Origin: Fidelibacterota bacterium UBA6817
GTDB lineage: Bacteria > Fidelibacterota > Fidelibacteria > Fidelibacterales > Fidelibacteraceae
DNA: 11,445 nucleotides
Reading direction: 5' to 3'
NCBI GenBank assembly: GCA_002452555.1
Contig: DKER01000205.1
Span: forward strand, 1 to 11,445
In this document: positions 1 through 7,360 of the stretch, piece by piece
Layout of the letters: each line of letters starts with the position of its first letter
Numbering within the stretch: position 1 is the stretch's first letter
Notes under the pieces: model-generated
Database searches by the model: none
Told to the model about the DNA's origin: nothing
Seen by the model: only the letters and a program-made list of their open reading frames with translations
Position numbers and translations under genes: made by a program

Positions 1-25
1 AATCAATTTTAGTAAGGCAATAATT

Positions 26-796
26 ATGAAAACAAACACTATTTACATAGGCGATTGCATAGAAATACTAAATGAAAAAATTGATGAAAGATCAGTTGAA
101 TTGATTTTTGCCGATCCCCCCTACAATCTTTCGGGAAACGGTTTGAAGTGGGAAGGTAACAAAACAGGCGGTGATTGGTATATGGTCAATGAAGAGTGGG
201 ACAAAATGACTGCTCCTGAATATATGCAATTTACCAGCAAATGGATCGGGGGCTGTCATAAAGTTTTGAAAGATAACGGCTCAATTTATATTTCTTGCAC
301 TTATCACAATCTTGCAGAGGTAATGATTGTTCTCAAACAGCTAGATTTTAAGATTAACAATGTCATCGTTTGGCATAAGACAAATGCCATGCCAAACATG
401 ACAAAAAGAGTTTTTACTCACTCCTCCGAGTTTGTTGTTTGGGCGGTTAAAGGTAAAAAATGGATTTTCAATTATGAAGAATTAAAAAAAATAAACCCCG
501 AAAAACAAAAAGACGGCTCAATAAAGCAGATGCGAGATGTTTGGTCGCTTCCTTTAGTCCAAGGAAAAGAAAGGTTGAGAGGAAAAGACGGACGGGCTTT
601 ACATCCAACACAAAAGCCTGAAGAAATGTTAAAACGAATAATTATTGCCTCCTCAAACAAAGGCGACACTGTTTTAGATCCTTTTTTAGGTAGCGGAACA
701 ACGGCTTTTGTTGCTAAAAAAATTGGACGAAATTGGATTGGCATAGAAAAAAGCATAAAATATGTTGATATGGCAAAAATGCGATTATCTAAATAG
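26..796 (+). CDS. DNA adenine-N6 methyltransferase, beta class, DpnA/M2.DpnII-like
   Basis: Transfers a methyl group from S-adenosylmethionine to adenine in DNA. The catalytic motif IV, DPPYNL, is at residues 30-35. The SAM-binding motif DPFLGSGTT is near the C-terminus (218-226), preceded by HPTQKP at 193-198. This catalytic-first, SAM-binding-last order defines beta-class enzymes, and DPPY rather than SPPY favours N6-adenine. The phrases KWI, WHKTNAMPN, FTHSSE and QMRDVW resemble, from memory, DpnA-type enzymes of DpnII/MboI systems, but the target site cannot be assigned. The length of 256 residues is normal. The ATG at 26 is preceded by a purine-rich AGTAAGG at 11-17; the frame stays open to the left edge, so a longer N-terminus is possible, but the start fits the family. 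It lies 5 bases before the HerA-like gene. Upstream partners, including any restriction enzyme, are outside the window. Confidence 0.88.
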   Translation: MKTNTIYIGDCIEILNEKIDERSVELIFADPPYNLSGNGLKWEGNKTGGDWYMVNEEWDKMTAPEYMQFTSKWIGGCHKVLKDNGSIYISCTYHNLAEVMIVLKQLDFKINNVIVWHKTNAMPNMTKRVFTHSSEFVVWAVKGKKWIFNYEELKKINPEKQKDGSIKQMRDVWSLPLVQGKERLRGKDGRALHPTQKPEEMLKRIIIASSNKGDTVLDPFLGSGTTAFVAKKIGRNWIGIEKSIKYVDMAKMRLSK

Positions 797-801
797 TAAA
801 A

Positions 802-3072
802 ATGACTACCAAGAATAACAATTTATCCATTGTTCAAAGAATTATTGCGGTAGGACTGTATATTGCCGCTTTCTTGTTTATATGCCGATTTTTTAGCGGT
901 GATTGGTCATTTTTGGTTGATTCAAGCAGTGATTATAGTTTGCTTTTTGTATCAGGCGCATTATTGCTCATCTTTGGTACATATATTGCCGAACCATATT
1001 TCACTAAACCGGTTGATGTAATTACAAACGCTACAGCGGTTGTCCTTGCATTGCTGAGTATCAAGGAGCCAACCTCTTTAATCGGATATTGGGAATTATT
1101 TTATGCCAGCGTAGCACTTGGCATATTTTCGATTTTGATTATCTTTTTCTCGCAATTTCCAAGAATCGAAAAAATCCAAAAAGTATTTTTTGAAATTATT
1201 ACAAAAGTCGGGCAGTCAAAAATAGTATTTTCTGTTATTTATTTGCTCACTATTATTTCATTTTTTAGAAATGAGCCTGTTGAATTTATATTCTTTTTCA
1301 CTTTTTGGATTGTTTTCATTACAAAGTTTGCTGTCGAGTCATTCGTTTTATGGGCATCAAAAATATTAGTGTATTTAATACAAAGCAAAGGACATTCTGA
1401 CATAATCGGCGAAGCTATCGGTTGCGAAAATCCGTTCTTATACATAATTGAAATTGATTTTTTCAAGCATAGAACAAAAGACACTAAAAAGGGCGAGCTG
1501 GTTTATCTTTCATTAGATCACTCCAAGGGTGCAGTCGGGATTATTATTAATGAAAAACAATTGTTGAATAAAAAATGGGTTACAGTTTATCTCTTGGAGC
1601 AAGACAATGCTCCTCTGAAAATTGATCTAAAAAAACAAGAATTTATTAGTGGTTCAAAAACCATATTTTCAAAGGACAATGCCGTTTACAGTCTTAATTT
1701 TGTTGATATTGAAGATTCCGAATCAAAACAATTAGTACAAAATAATTACCTCTACAAAAATCGGAATAATTTTATTGGGTATGTTGCCGAGGGCTCTGAC
1801 ATAAACAAGGTTAGGTTTCACTCCTTGTTGGATTCTACCAGCGCAAAATATAAACTCCTTAAAGAAGGTACGGTTATTAAAACTGAGATACACGAGGAAG
1901 ATGTTTTATATCAGATCATTGACGGCAAAACTTATGAGGAAGAACTGGAGAAGCATAATATTTATGGTTATTTAACTGGCATCGCACAAAAGTTAGGAAA
2001 ATATAACAAAAGCAATCAAGAATTAGAGGTTGTGAAGTGGTTGCCAAATATTTATGCGCCAGTCTTTTTTGATGAAACAGAACCTGCGGAAAAGAATGTT
2101 TTAGCCGTAGGTAAATTGCCAGAGACCGAATTGGAAATAATTTTGAAAGACATTGATTCACTTGTAACTCACAATACAGCAATCTTGGGTATTTTGGGCA
2201 TCGGGAAATCTTGTTTGACCTTTGAACTGATTAAAAAAGCTGTTGAAAATACAGAGATAAAGGCTATCTGTATTGATATTACAAATGAATATAAAAAAGA
2301 ATTAGCGGGCTATTTTGATACAAATTTAATAAAAGCCGACGATGAAAATGCGTTTAATGACATCAATACTAAGTTTGAGTATATCCACGACTACAATGGG
2401 ACAAAAAATTATGAGAAAAGCGGAAATCAAAGTGAATATAGGGAGGCATTACAAAAAGATTTAATAAATTTCTTTTTTGGGCAAGATGCAATTCCACAGA
2501 ATAAAAAAATTGGTGGAGATCATAGAGTCCGAATTTTTAATCCCGATTATCATAAAGCTAGCAAGGGTGAAAAGGTCGGCTTTAATGTGATCACAACAGA
2601 ACTATCGCAAGCAGAGAAAACAAGGATTATTTCGGAAGAAATATTTAAAATCATGATGAAACTTGAACTCAAAGAAGATAAAAAAGCTCGTGCATTAGTT
2701 GTCCTTGAAGAGGCTCACTCATTAGTGCCTGAATGGAACTCTACTGCCAATGACGGCGATAAAAGTGCTGTGAACGGAACGGCAAAAATTATTTTACAAG
2801 GCAGAAAGTATGGGCTTGGTAGTTTTGTTGTAACCCAACGAACAGCAAATATCAGTAAAAGTATTCTAAATCAGTGCAATACAATTTTTGCACTGCGTGT
2901 TTTTGATGACACAGGAAAACAATTTTTAGAAAATTACATCGGCTCGGATTATTCAAATACGCTTCCGACCTTGGAAGAAAGACACGCAATTGCCGTAGGG
3001 AAAGCGTTGAAACTAAAACAACCAGTGATCATCAAGTTGAACAACAAGGATGAAATAATTAAAAAGGAATAA
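802..3072 (+). CDS. Membrane-anchored HerA/DUF87-type ATPase
   Basis: The N-terminal 190 residues contain about six hydrophobic segments (roughly 13-31, 46-64, 73-88, 98-116, 141-155, 160-186), so the protein should be an inner-membrane protein. Residues about 200-430 look beta-rich and may include a HAS-barrel-like region. The ATPase core begins with a Walker A loop, GILGIGKS, at 463-470. Walker B is LVVLEEAH at 632-639. A HerA-type segment follows (LQGRKYG, then VTQRTANISKSILNQCNTIF). HerA proteins are hexameric DNA-translocating ATPases that often work with a nuclease; no nuclease is visible here. The gene starts 5 bases after the methyltransferase stop and is probably in the same operon. 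The membrane part makes it unlike the soluble HerA of HerA-NurA. Function is unknown; anti-phage defence or DNA transfer are possible roles by inference. ATPase family call is strong, the role is not. Confidence 0.82.
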   Translation: MTTKNNNLSIVQRIIAVGLYIAAFLFICRFFSGDWSFLVDSSSDYSLLFVSGALLLIFGTYIAEPYFTKPVDVITNATAVVLALLSIKEPTSLIGYWELFYASVALGIFSILIIFFSQFPRIEKIQKVFFEIITKVGQSKIVFSVIYLLTIISFFRNEPVEFIFFFTFWIVFITKFAVESFVLWASKILVYLIQSKGHSDIIGEAIGCENPFLYIIEIDFFKHRTKDTKKGELVYLSLDHSKGAVGIIINEKQLLNKKWVTVYLLEQDNAPLKIDLKKQEFISGSKTIFSKDNAVYSLNFVDIEDSESKQLVQNNYLYKNRNNFIGYVAEGSDINKVRFHSLLDSTSAKYKLLKEGTVIKTEIHEEDVLYQIIDGKTYEEELEKHNIYGYLTGIAQKLGKYNKSNQELEVVKWLPNIYAPVFFDETEPAEKNVLAVGKLPETELEIILKDIDSLVTHNTAILGILGIGKSCLTFELIKKAVENTEIKAICIDITNEYKKELAGYFDTNLIKADDENAFNDINTKFEYIHDYNGTKNYEKSGNQSEYREALQKDLINFFFGQDAIPQNKKIGGDHRVRIFNPDYHKASKGEKVGFNVITTELSQAEKTRIISEEIFKIMMKLELKEDKKARALVVLEEAHSLVPEWNSTANDGDKSAVNGTAKIILQGRKYGLGSFVVTQRTANISKSILNQCNTIFALRVFDDTGKQFLENYIGSDYSNTLPTLEERHAIAVGKALKLKQPVIIKLNNKDEIIKKE

Positions 3073-3242
3073 AGTGAGGAACAGCAGTCTTAATAATTTT
3101 ACTCATTTAAGATAAGATAATTATTGAAAGTACAGTACCAACGATGTTGGCACACCCAATAACGGTGACGAAATAGAAGCGGGAAAAGGAAATGCAGAAC
3201 ATGTAAACCAGCGCTTTCAAGTTTTCTGAAAGTCTTACATAG
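3073..3242. other. Island-to-chromosome junction, no intact gene
   Basis: The stretch between the HerA-like gene and the tRNA 3' end starts very AT-rich and becomes more balanced after about 3125. It holds a short inverted repeat CCAAC/GTTGG (3138-3142 and 3146-3150) and a 6-bp one CTTTCA/TGAAAG (3214-3219 and 3227-3232). The latter is 11 bases downstream of the tRNA on the minus strand, but no T-run follows it, so it is a poor terminator candidate. No integrase or insertion sequence is seen. Confidence 0.5.
3128..3229 (+). pseudogene. Possible C-terminal remnant of a lost gene
   Basis: A 33-codon open stretch runs from just after an in-frame TGA (3125-3127) to a TGA at 3227-3229. It has no start codon, and its translation (includes VGTPNNGDEIEAGKGN) has a protein-like composition. 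Its G+C resembles the chromosomal side rather than the AT-rich island. It could be the tail of a gene cut off when the island arrived. A stretch this short is open by chance often enough that the call is weak, and I do not recognise the peptide. Confidence 0.2.
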
Positions 3243-3317
3243 TCGGGGTGAGAAGATTTGAACTTCCGACCTCCACGTCCCGAACGTGGCGCGCTAACCG
3301 GACTGCGCTACACCCCG
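3243..3317 (-). tRNA. tRNA-Pro (anticodon CGG)
   Basis: Reads codon CCG. On the minus strand it folds as a full cloverleaf. The acceptor stem is CGGGGTG/CACCCCG (3311-3317 with 3244-3250). The D stem is GCGC/GCGC with loop AGTCCGGTTA. The anticodon stem is CCACG/CGTGG with loop TTCGGGA, giving anticodon CGG. The variable loop is AGGTC, and the T arm is GGAAG-TTCAAAT-CTTCT with one wobble pair. The discriminator base is A at 3243. The CCA end is not encoded. The 3' end points to the AT-rich accessory block, the orientation expected if an element integrated there. It is divergent from rlmN, with 113 bases between them. Confidence 0.95.
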
Positions 3318-3386
3318 GATTCTCCCAAAAAGCTGTGAAATTTAATGAATATGTCAGGAATGAGAAACTATTTTAGAAAAAATTTG

Positions 3387-3424
3387 AATAATGATAGTCC
3401 TGTACGCGGGAACTCATTATTTTT
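3387..3424 (+). promoter_or_regulatory. Stem-loop with T-run directly before rlmN
   Basis: AATAATGA (3387-3394) pairs with TCATTATT (3414-3421) as an 8-bp stem, with partial extra pairing in the loop (TCC with GGG). T's run to 3424, and the rlmN ATG follows 6 bases later. On the other strand the stem is also followed by a T-run, so it could act in both directions. Ending transcription this close to rlmN would silence rlmN unless it works as an attenuator or a structure in the leader RNA. No clear Shine-Dalgarno sequence is seen between the stem and the ATG. Confidence 0.4.
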
Positions 3425-3430
3425 CGAATC

Positions 3431-4468
3431 ATGACAAACAAGGAATCGCTGAAAGATCTTCTTCCGGAAGAAATTGAAAACCGGCTTCAAACGATGGGTT
3501 ACCCGGCATGGCGCGGCCGTCAATTGTGCCGGTGGATTTATAAAAATTCCGTTGATGATCCCGGCCAGATGCATACCCTCCCCAAATCCTTACGGGATGA
3601 ACTAAAAGATTCCGGCAATCTGTCAGTCCTTTATTCTTTAACCAAACCGCCGACAACACCTTTTCAAACGAAAAAATTCCTGTTTCGCCTGAGGGACGGA
3701 CTAGCCATTGAAAGTGTGTATATTCCTGCACAAACAAGAAAAACGGTTTGTGTCAGTTCTCAGGTAGGGTGTGTCATGAACTGTTCATTCTGCCAAACGG
3801 CTAAAATGGGTTTCAAAAGAAATCTGTCACCGGCAGAAATCATCGATCAGGTTTATCAAATCAGCCGCTTTACGGAATCCCCCATTACAAATGTTGTCTT
3901 TATGGGAATGGGTGAGCCTTTTCTCAATTTTGAAAATGTTATCAAAGCCTCGCGAATACTCAATCATCCCCTGGCTTTCAATATCGGCGCAAGACATATA
4001 ACCCTGTCCACATGCGGAATCGTTCCCGGAATTCTTCACTTTGCTGAATTACCGTATCAGTTTAAACTGGCTGTCTCATTGAATGGGGCGGATGATGCGG
4101 TACGAGGCGCCATCATGCCCGTGAACAGACAATATCCTTTGTCTGAATTGCTGAAAGCGGTTAAATTTTATACGGATAAAACACATCGAAGAGTCACGTT
4201 CGAATATGTGTTAATTAAAGGCGTAAATATGAGTGAAAAGGATGCAGAAAATTTGATCCGACTTCTGTCAGGTTTGGACTGCAAAGTGAATCTGATACCC
4301 TACAATGAAACCCGATCACATTTTATGAGACCCGGAGATGATGAGGTTGAACGGTTTTTTACCCGGGTGGACAGAGGTTCTTTTCCGGTTACCATAAGAA
4401 AAAGTGAAGGGAGAGCGGAAGACGCTGCCTGCGGCCAACTGTATGCAGATGAACTTAAGCCAGCATAA
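3431..4468 (+). CDS. rlmN: Dual-specificity 23S rRNA/tRNA adenine-C2 methyltransferase RlmN
   Basis: Radical-SAM enzyme that methylates C2 of an adenosine in 23S rRNA (A2503 in E. coli) and of A37 in some tRNAs. The iron-sulfur cluster cysteines are C114, C118 and C121 in GCVMNCSFC. The two other cysteines needed by the mechanism are present: C107 in TVCVSSQ, and C334 near the C-terminus in DAACGQ, which should carry the methyl intermediate. GMGEP follows the cluster region. The length of 345 residues is normal. The ATG at 3431 is the first possible start after an in-frame TAG at 3395. The gene heads the plus-strand run and stops 15 bases before the phosphorylase gene. Chromosomal housekeeping gene; family call is secure. 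Confidence 0.96.
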   Translation: MTNKESLKDLLPEEIENRLQTMGYPAWRGRQLCRWIYKNSVDDPGQMHTLPKSLRDELKDSGNLSVLYSLTKPPTTPFQTKKFLFRLRDGLAIESVYIPAQTRKTVCVSSQVGCVMNCSFCQTAKMGFKRNLSPAEIIDQVYQISRFTESPITNVVFMGMGEPFLNFENVIKASRILNHPLAFNIGARHITLSTCGIVPGILHFAELPYQFKLAVSLNGADDAVRGAIMPVNRQYPLSELLKAVKFYTDKTHRRVTFEYVLIKGVNMSEKDAENLIRLLSGLDCKVNLIPYNETRSHFMRPGDDEVERFFTRVDRGSFPVTIRKSEGRAEDAACGQLYADELKPA

Positions 4469-4483
4469 TTAACAGAGAGATAA

Positions 4484-5254
4484 ATGAAAGATCCGATTAT
4501 TCAATACATCGAGAATAAACCGGTTCATGCCGGATTGATTCTGGGGAGCGGCCTGGGAGATGTTGCAGGAGAAATTGATGCAGAGGTGGTTCTTCCTTAT
4601 GAAGAAATACCCGGATTTCCCCGATCCACGGTTGAAGGACATGCGGGAAAATTTATTCTGGGATTGTGGCATGGATACAGAATTCTGGCTGCTAAAGGCC
4701 GGTTTCATTATTATGAAGGATATGGTATTGATAAAGTTTTAAGCATTGTGAATTATTTTAACCGGGCAGGTATAAAAGATGTTGTCGTCACAAATGCGGC
4801 AGGATTAATTAATGTGAAGTATAAGACCGGTGCAATTATCCGATTGGACAATTTTATCGATTTTACGCATAAAGCCGGAGAAGCAGGGGATGTAACATTA
4901 TCCGCTATCAGGGATCATGAAAAACGTGCTATCGGTAAAGCTCAAACATTATCCGGTGTTGACGTTGGAAGCGGAACGTATGTATGGACAACGGGTCCGT
5001 CTTACGAAACACCTTCGGAAATCCGGTATTTTAAATCGCTCGGAGCAGATGTGGTGGGTATGTCCACAATGCCGGAAGTAATCCGTGCCAGAGCTTTGGG
5101 TATGAATGTTTATCCCTTCAGTTGTGCGACCAATTACGCTGCCGGAATTCTGGCTCAGCCGTTGAATCATCAGGAAGTGACAGATATGGCTATACAGGTC
5201 AGCGGGAACATTAAATCGCTGATTTCATCTTTATTGAAAGTAATTAACGAATAA
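4484..5254 (+). CDS. Purine nucleoside phosphorylase, trimeric (class I) type
   Basis: Splits inosine or guanosine with phosphate into free base and ribose-1-phosphate, for purine salvage in the cytoplasm. Phosphate-binding GSGLG is at 21-25. H53 lies in EGHAGKF, and R73 and H75 in GRFHYYEGY. Base recognition is by E175 in GPSYET and N217 in ATNYAAG; M193 in GMSTMPE contacts the ribose. Glu and Asn together indicate 6-oxopurines rather than adenosine. At 256 residues it is shorter than the usual 270-290. The missing part lies between about residues 120 and 165, where relatives carry a longer loop after the DHIN motif; here it reads DNFIDFTHKA. A GAGAG sequence before the ATG may serve as ribosome-binding site. 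Confidence 0.92.
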   Translation: MKDPIIQYIENKPVHAGLILGSGLGDVAGEIDAEVVLPYEEIPGFPRSTVEGHAGKFILGLWHGYRILAAKGRFHYYEGYGIDKVLSIVNYFNRAGIKDVVVTNAAGLINVKYKTGAIIRLDNFIDFTHKAGEAGDVTLSAIRDHEKRAIGKAQTLSGVDVGSGTYVWTTGPSYETPSEIRYFKSLGADVVGMSTMPEVIRARALGMNVYPFSCATNYAAGILAQPLNHQEVTDMAIQVSGNIKSLISSLLKVINE

Positions 5255-5269
5255 AAAAACGAGGCAGTT

Positions 5270-7360
5270 ATGAAAATATCACTCATTACTGCGTTCATGC
5301 TGGTATTATTGGGAGGATGCATGACCGAAAATGACGTTTATCAGTCACCGCAAAAGGTCCAACCTTTTACGGAAAAAGATTTTGACAGACTCTATTCTGA
5401 TAAACCCCTTGGAATGAATGTAGAGGATGGACGGATGGTTTTTCGTCTGTTTGCTCCACGGGCAACTCAGGTAAGGATCCTGTTTTATAAACGATATAAC
5501 GACCCGGAACCGGAAGAAATATTCTATATGGTGAGAGATGATGACGGAGTCTGGGAGTATGTCAGTCCGAAAAAACGCTGGGGGACGTATTACGGTTATA
5601 CCGTATCAGGTCCACAGGGACCGGGAGAAATGTTTGATGATTCCATCGTTATAGCCGATCCGTACTCAATTGCCGTTTCAACCAAAAATCACTTTACCCA
5701 TGAAGGCCGATCTATTGTTCTGAAGGATGATTTTAACTGGGGAGACGATACATGGGTGATTTCCGGAGATCTGAGGGACTTGATTATATACGAAACCCAT
5801 CTCCGTGATCTGACGGCTCATCAATCGGCAGGTTCCTCAAAACCCGGAACGTATACAGGTACGGTGGAAAAAGAGATTACAGGCGGACTGGAACACATAA
5901 AAAAACTGGGTGTGAATGCGGTTCAGTTTTTACCCCTTATGGATTTCGGTAATATTGAAATCCCCTATAAAGACAGTGTGGAACGAAAATACAATACATG
6001 GAATCCCTACGAGAGGAATCATTGGGGATATATGACCAGCTATTTCTTTGCTCCCGAATCGTACTATGCGTCAAATCCATCCCTGAAAGAGGGAGGTTAC
6101 AGCGGCCATGACGGACGTCAGGTGAATGAAATGAAAGAGATGGTCAAAGCCTTTCATAAAGAAGGGATTGCCGTTCTCATGGATGTCGTGTATAACCACG
6201 TGAGTGAATATGATTACAATCCCCTTAAATACATTGACAAAAAATACTACTTCCGTCTGGATGAAAACGGAAATTTTATATCGGTTAGCGGCTGCGGAAA
6301 CGACTATGCCACAGAACGGCCCATGGCCAGACGGCTTATTGTGGACAGTGTGATTTTCTGGATGAAACACTATCACATTGACGGATTCCGGTTTGATCTG
6401 GCGGCTATGATTGATGAAGAAACATGTTCTTTGATCCTTGAAGAAGCACGGAAAGTGAATCCAAACGTTGCCGTTATTGCCGAACCGTGGGGAGGTGCAT
6501 ACAAACCGGACCGCTTCAGCGAGCTGGACTGGGCGGCATGGAATGATCAGTTCAGAAACGGAATCAAAGGTCAGAATCCTTACAACCGTCCCGGATTTAT
6601 TTTCGGACGCTGGGATGACGGCATTAACCGCAATAATCTCTTTCGATTCTTAACAGGAACTCTCATAAATGACGGCGGACTTTTTCAAACTTCAGAACAC
6701 TCCGTGAATTATCTTGAATCACACGATGATCATACTCTGGGTGATTTTATCCGGCTATTTCTTAACTGGACACCTCAGAATAAAAGTGTGGAAGAGTACC
6801 ATCTGGTGAAAGGAGATATGCTTCAGCTTAACAAACTGGCTGCCTTTGCTCTGGCGACATCACAGGGAGTTATGATGATTCATTCAGGTCAGGAATTTGC
6901 CCGCTCAAAAGTCATTGCTCCGGATAACGTCCATGATGATCACGTGGGACAAATTGATCATAATTCTTATGAAAAAGATAATGAAACCAATTATATCAAC
7001 TATGGTATTGTGGCAAAAAATAAAGCCCTCTTTACCTATTATGCCAACCTTATTGATTTGAGAAAACACTATCCCGAACTGAGAAAAACAGACCGGAAGT
7101 ATCTGAAACGGCGATATTCGGATAATGTACAGATGGGTATCGGCTATGAAATCCAAAACCCAGAATCAGATAAACTGTTTATTGTTCTGATGAATGGGGA
7201 TCCTGCCAGACATGCTATCTATAAACTTCCCGAAGGTCCGTGGGATTTGATTGCCGATGAAGCTGAAGCCGGGCGTCGTGAACCTCTGAAAAAAGGGATC
7301 GTCGGACAGATTGTTCTCAATCCCCGGGGAGCGGCTTTGCTGGTAAAAAATAAGGAATGA
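5270..7360 (+). CDS. GH13 pullulanase/debranching-type glycosidase, lipoprotein
   Basis: Probably cleaves alpha-1,6 or mixed alpha-glucan bonds. An N-terminal signal peptide ends in the lipobox LGGC with Cys17; Met at +2 suggests outer-membrane sorting if the cell is Gram-negative. A CBM48-like beta domain covers about 45-120 (VFRLFAPRATQVRILFY). The TIM barrel follows, with GH13 regions DVVYNH (305-310), GFRFD with nucleophile D376, acid/base E405 in AEPWG, and ESHDDH with D486. The WGY motif (252-254) and the following FFAPESYYA resemble pullulanase, isoamylase and GlgX enzymes, although the usual YNWGY reads NHWGY. A short beta domain ends the 696 residues. GAGG precedes the ATG, 15 bases after the phosphorylase. 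Its stop overlaps the next start as ATGA. Exact bond specificity cannot be read from sequence. Confidence 0.9.
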   Translation: MKISLITAFMLVLLGGCMTENDVYQSPQKVQPFTEKDFDRLYSDKPLGMNVEDGRMVFRLFAPRATQVRILFYKRYNDPEPEEIFYMVRDDDGVWEYVSPKKRWGTYYGYTVSGPQGPGEMFDDSIVIADPYSIAVSTKNHFTHEGRSIVLKDDFNWGDDTWVISGDLRDLIIYETHLRDLTAHQSAGSSKPGTYTGTVEKEITGGLEHIKKLGVNAVQFLPLMDFGNIEIPYKDSVERKYNTWNPYERNHWGYMTSYFFAPESYYASNPSLKEGGYSGHDGRQVNEMKEMVKAFHKEGIAVLMDVVYNHVSEYDYNPLKYIDKKYYFRLDENGNFISVSGCGNDYATERPMARRLIVDSVIFWMKHYHIDGFRFDLAAMIDEETCSLILEEARKVNPNVAVIAEPWGGAYKPDRFSELDWAAWNDQFRNGIKGQNPYNRPGFIFGRWDDGINRNNLFRFLTGTLINDGGLFQTSEHSVNYLESHDDHTLGDFIRLFLNWTPQNKSVEEYHLVKGDMLQLNKLAAFALATSQGVMMIHSGQEFARSKVIAPDNVHDDHVGQIDHNSYEKDNETNYINYGIVAKNKALFTYYANLIDLRKHYPELRKTDRKYLKRRYSDNVQMGIGYEIQNPESDKLFIVLMNGDPARHAIYKLPEGPWDLIADEAEAGRREPLKKGIVGQIVLNPRGAALLVKNKE

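Larger units (their letters stand above)
1..3125. mobile_element. Putative accessory island (right end only)
   Basis: This stretch is visibly richer in A+T than the DNA right of position 3240, and both of its genes are accessory types (DNA methyltransferase, HerA-like ATPase). It ends close to the 3' end of a tRNA-Pro gene, a common integration point for islands. No integrase, transposase or second copy of the tRNA 3' end is seen, and the left boundary lies outside the window. The right boundary is uncertain: it could be at the tRNA 3' end (3243) or near 3125, where the composition starts to rise. Calling it an island is an inference from composition, gene content and position. Confidence 0.5.

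Noticed and set aside
3214..3232. Intrinsic terminator of the tRNA gene
   Set aside because: The stem is only 6 bp of mostly A-T pairs and no T-run follows on the minus strand.
1..3242. Direct repeat of the tRNA 3' end marking the other side of the island
   Set aside because: No second copy of the T-arm/acceptor sequence was seen in this part; if it exists it lies left of the window.
3429..3737. Minus-strand open frame opposite rlmN
   Set aside because: rlmN has all its catalytic motifs in this stretch; the antisense frame is a by-product of its codon use.
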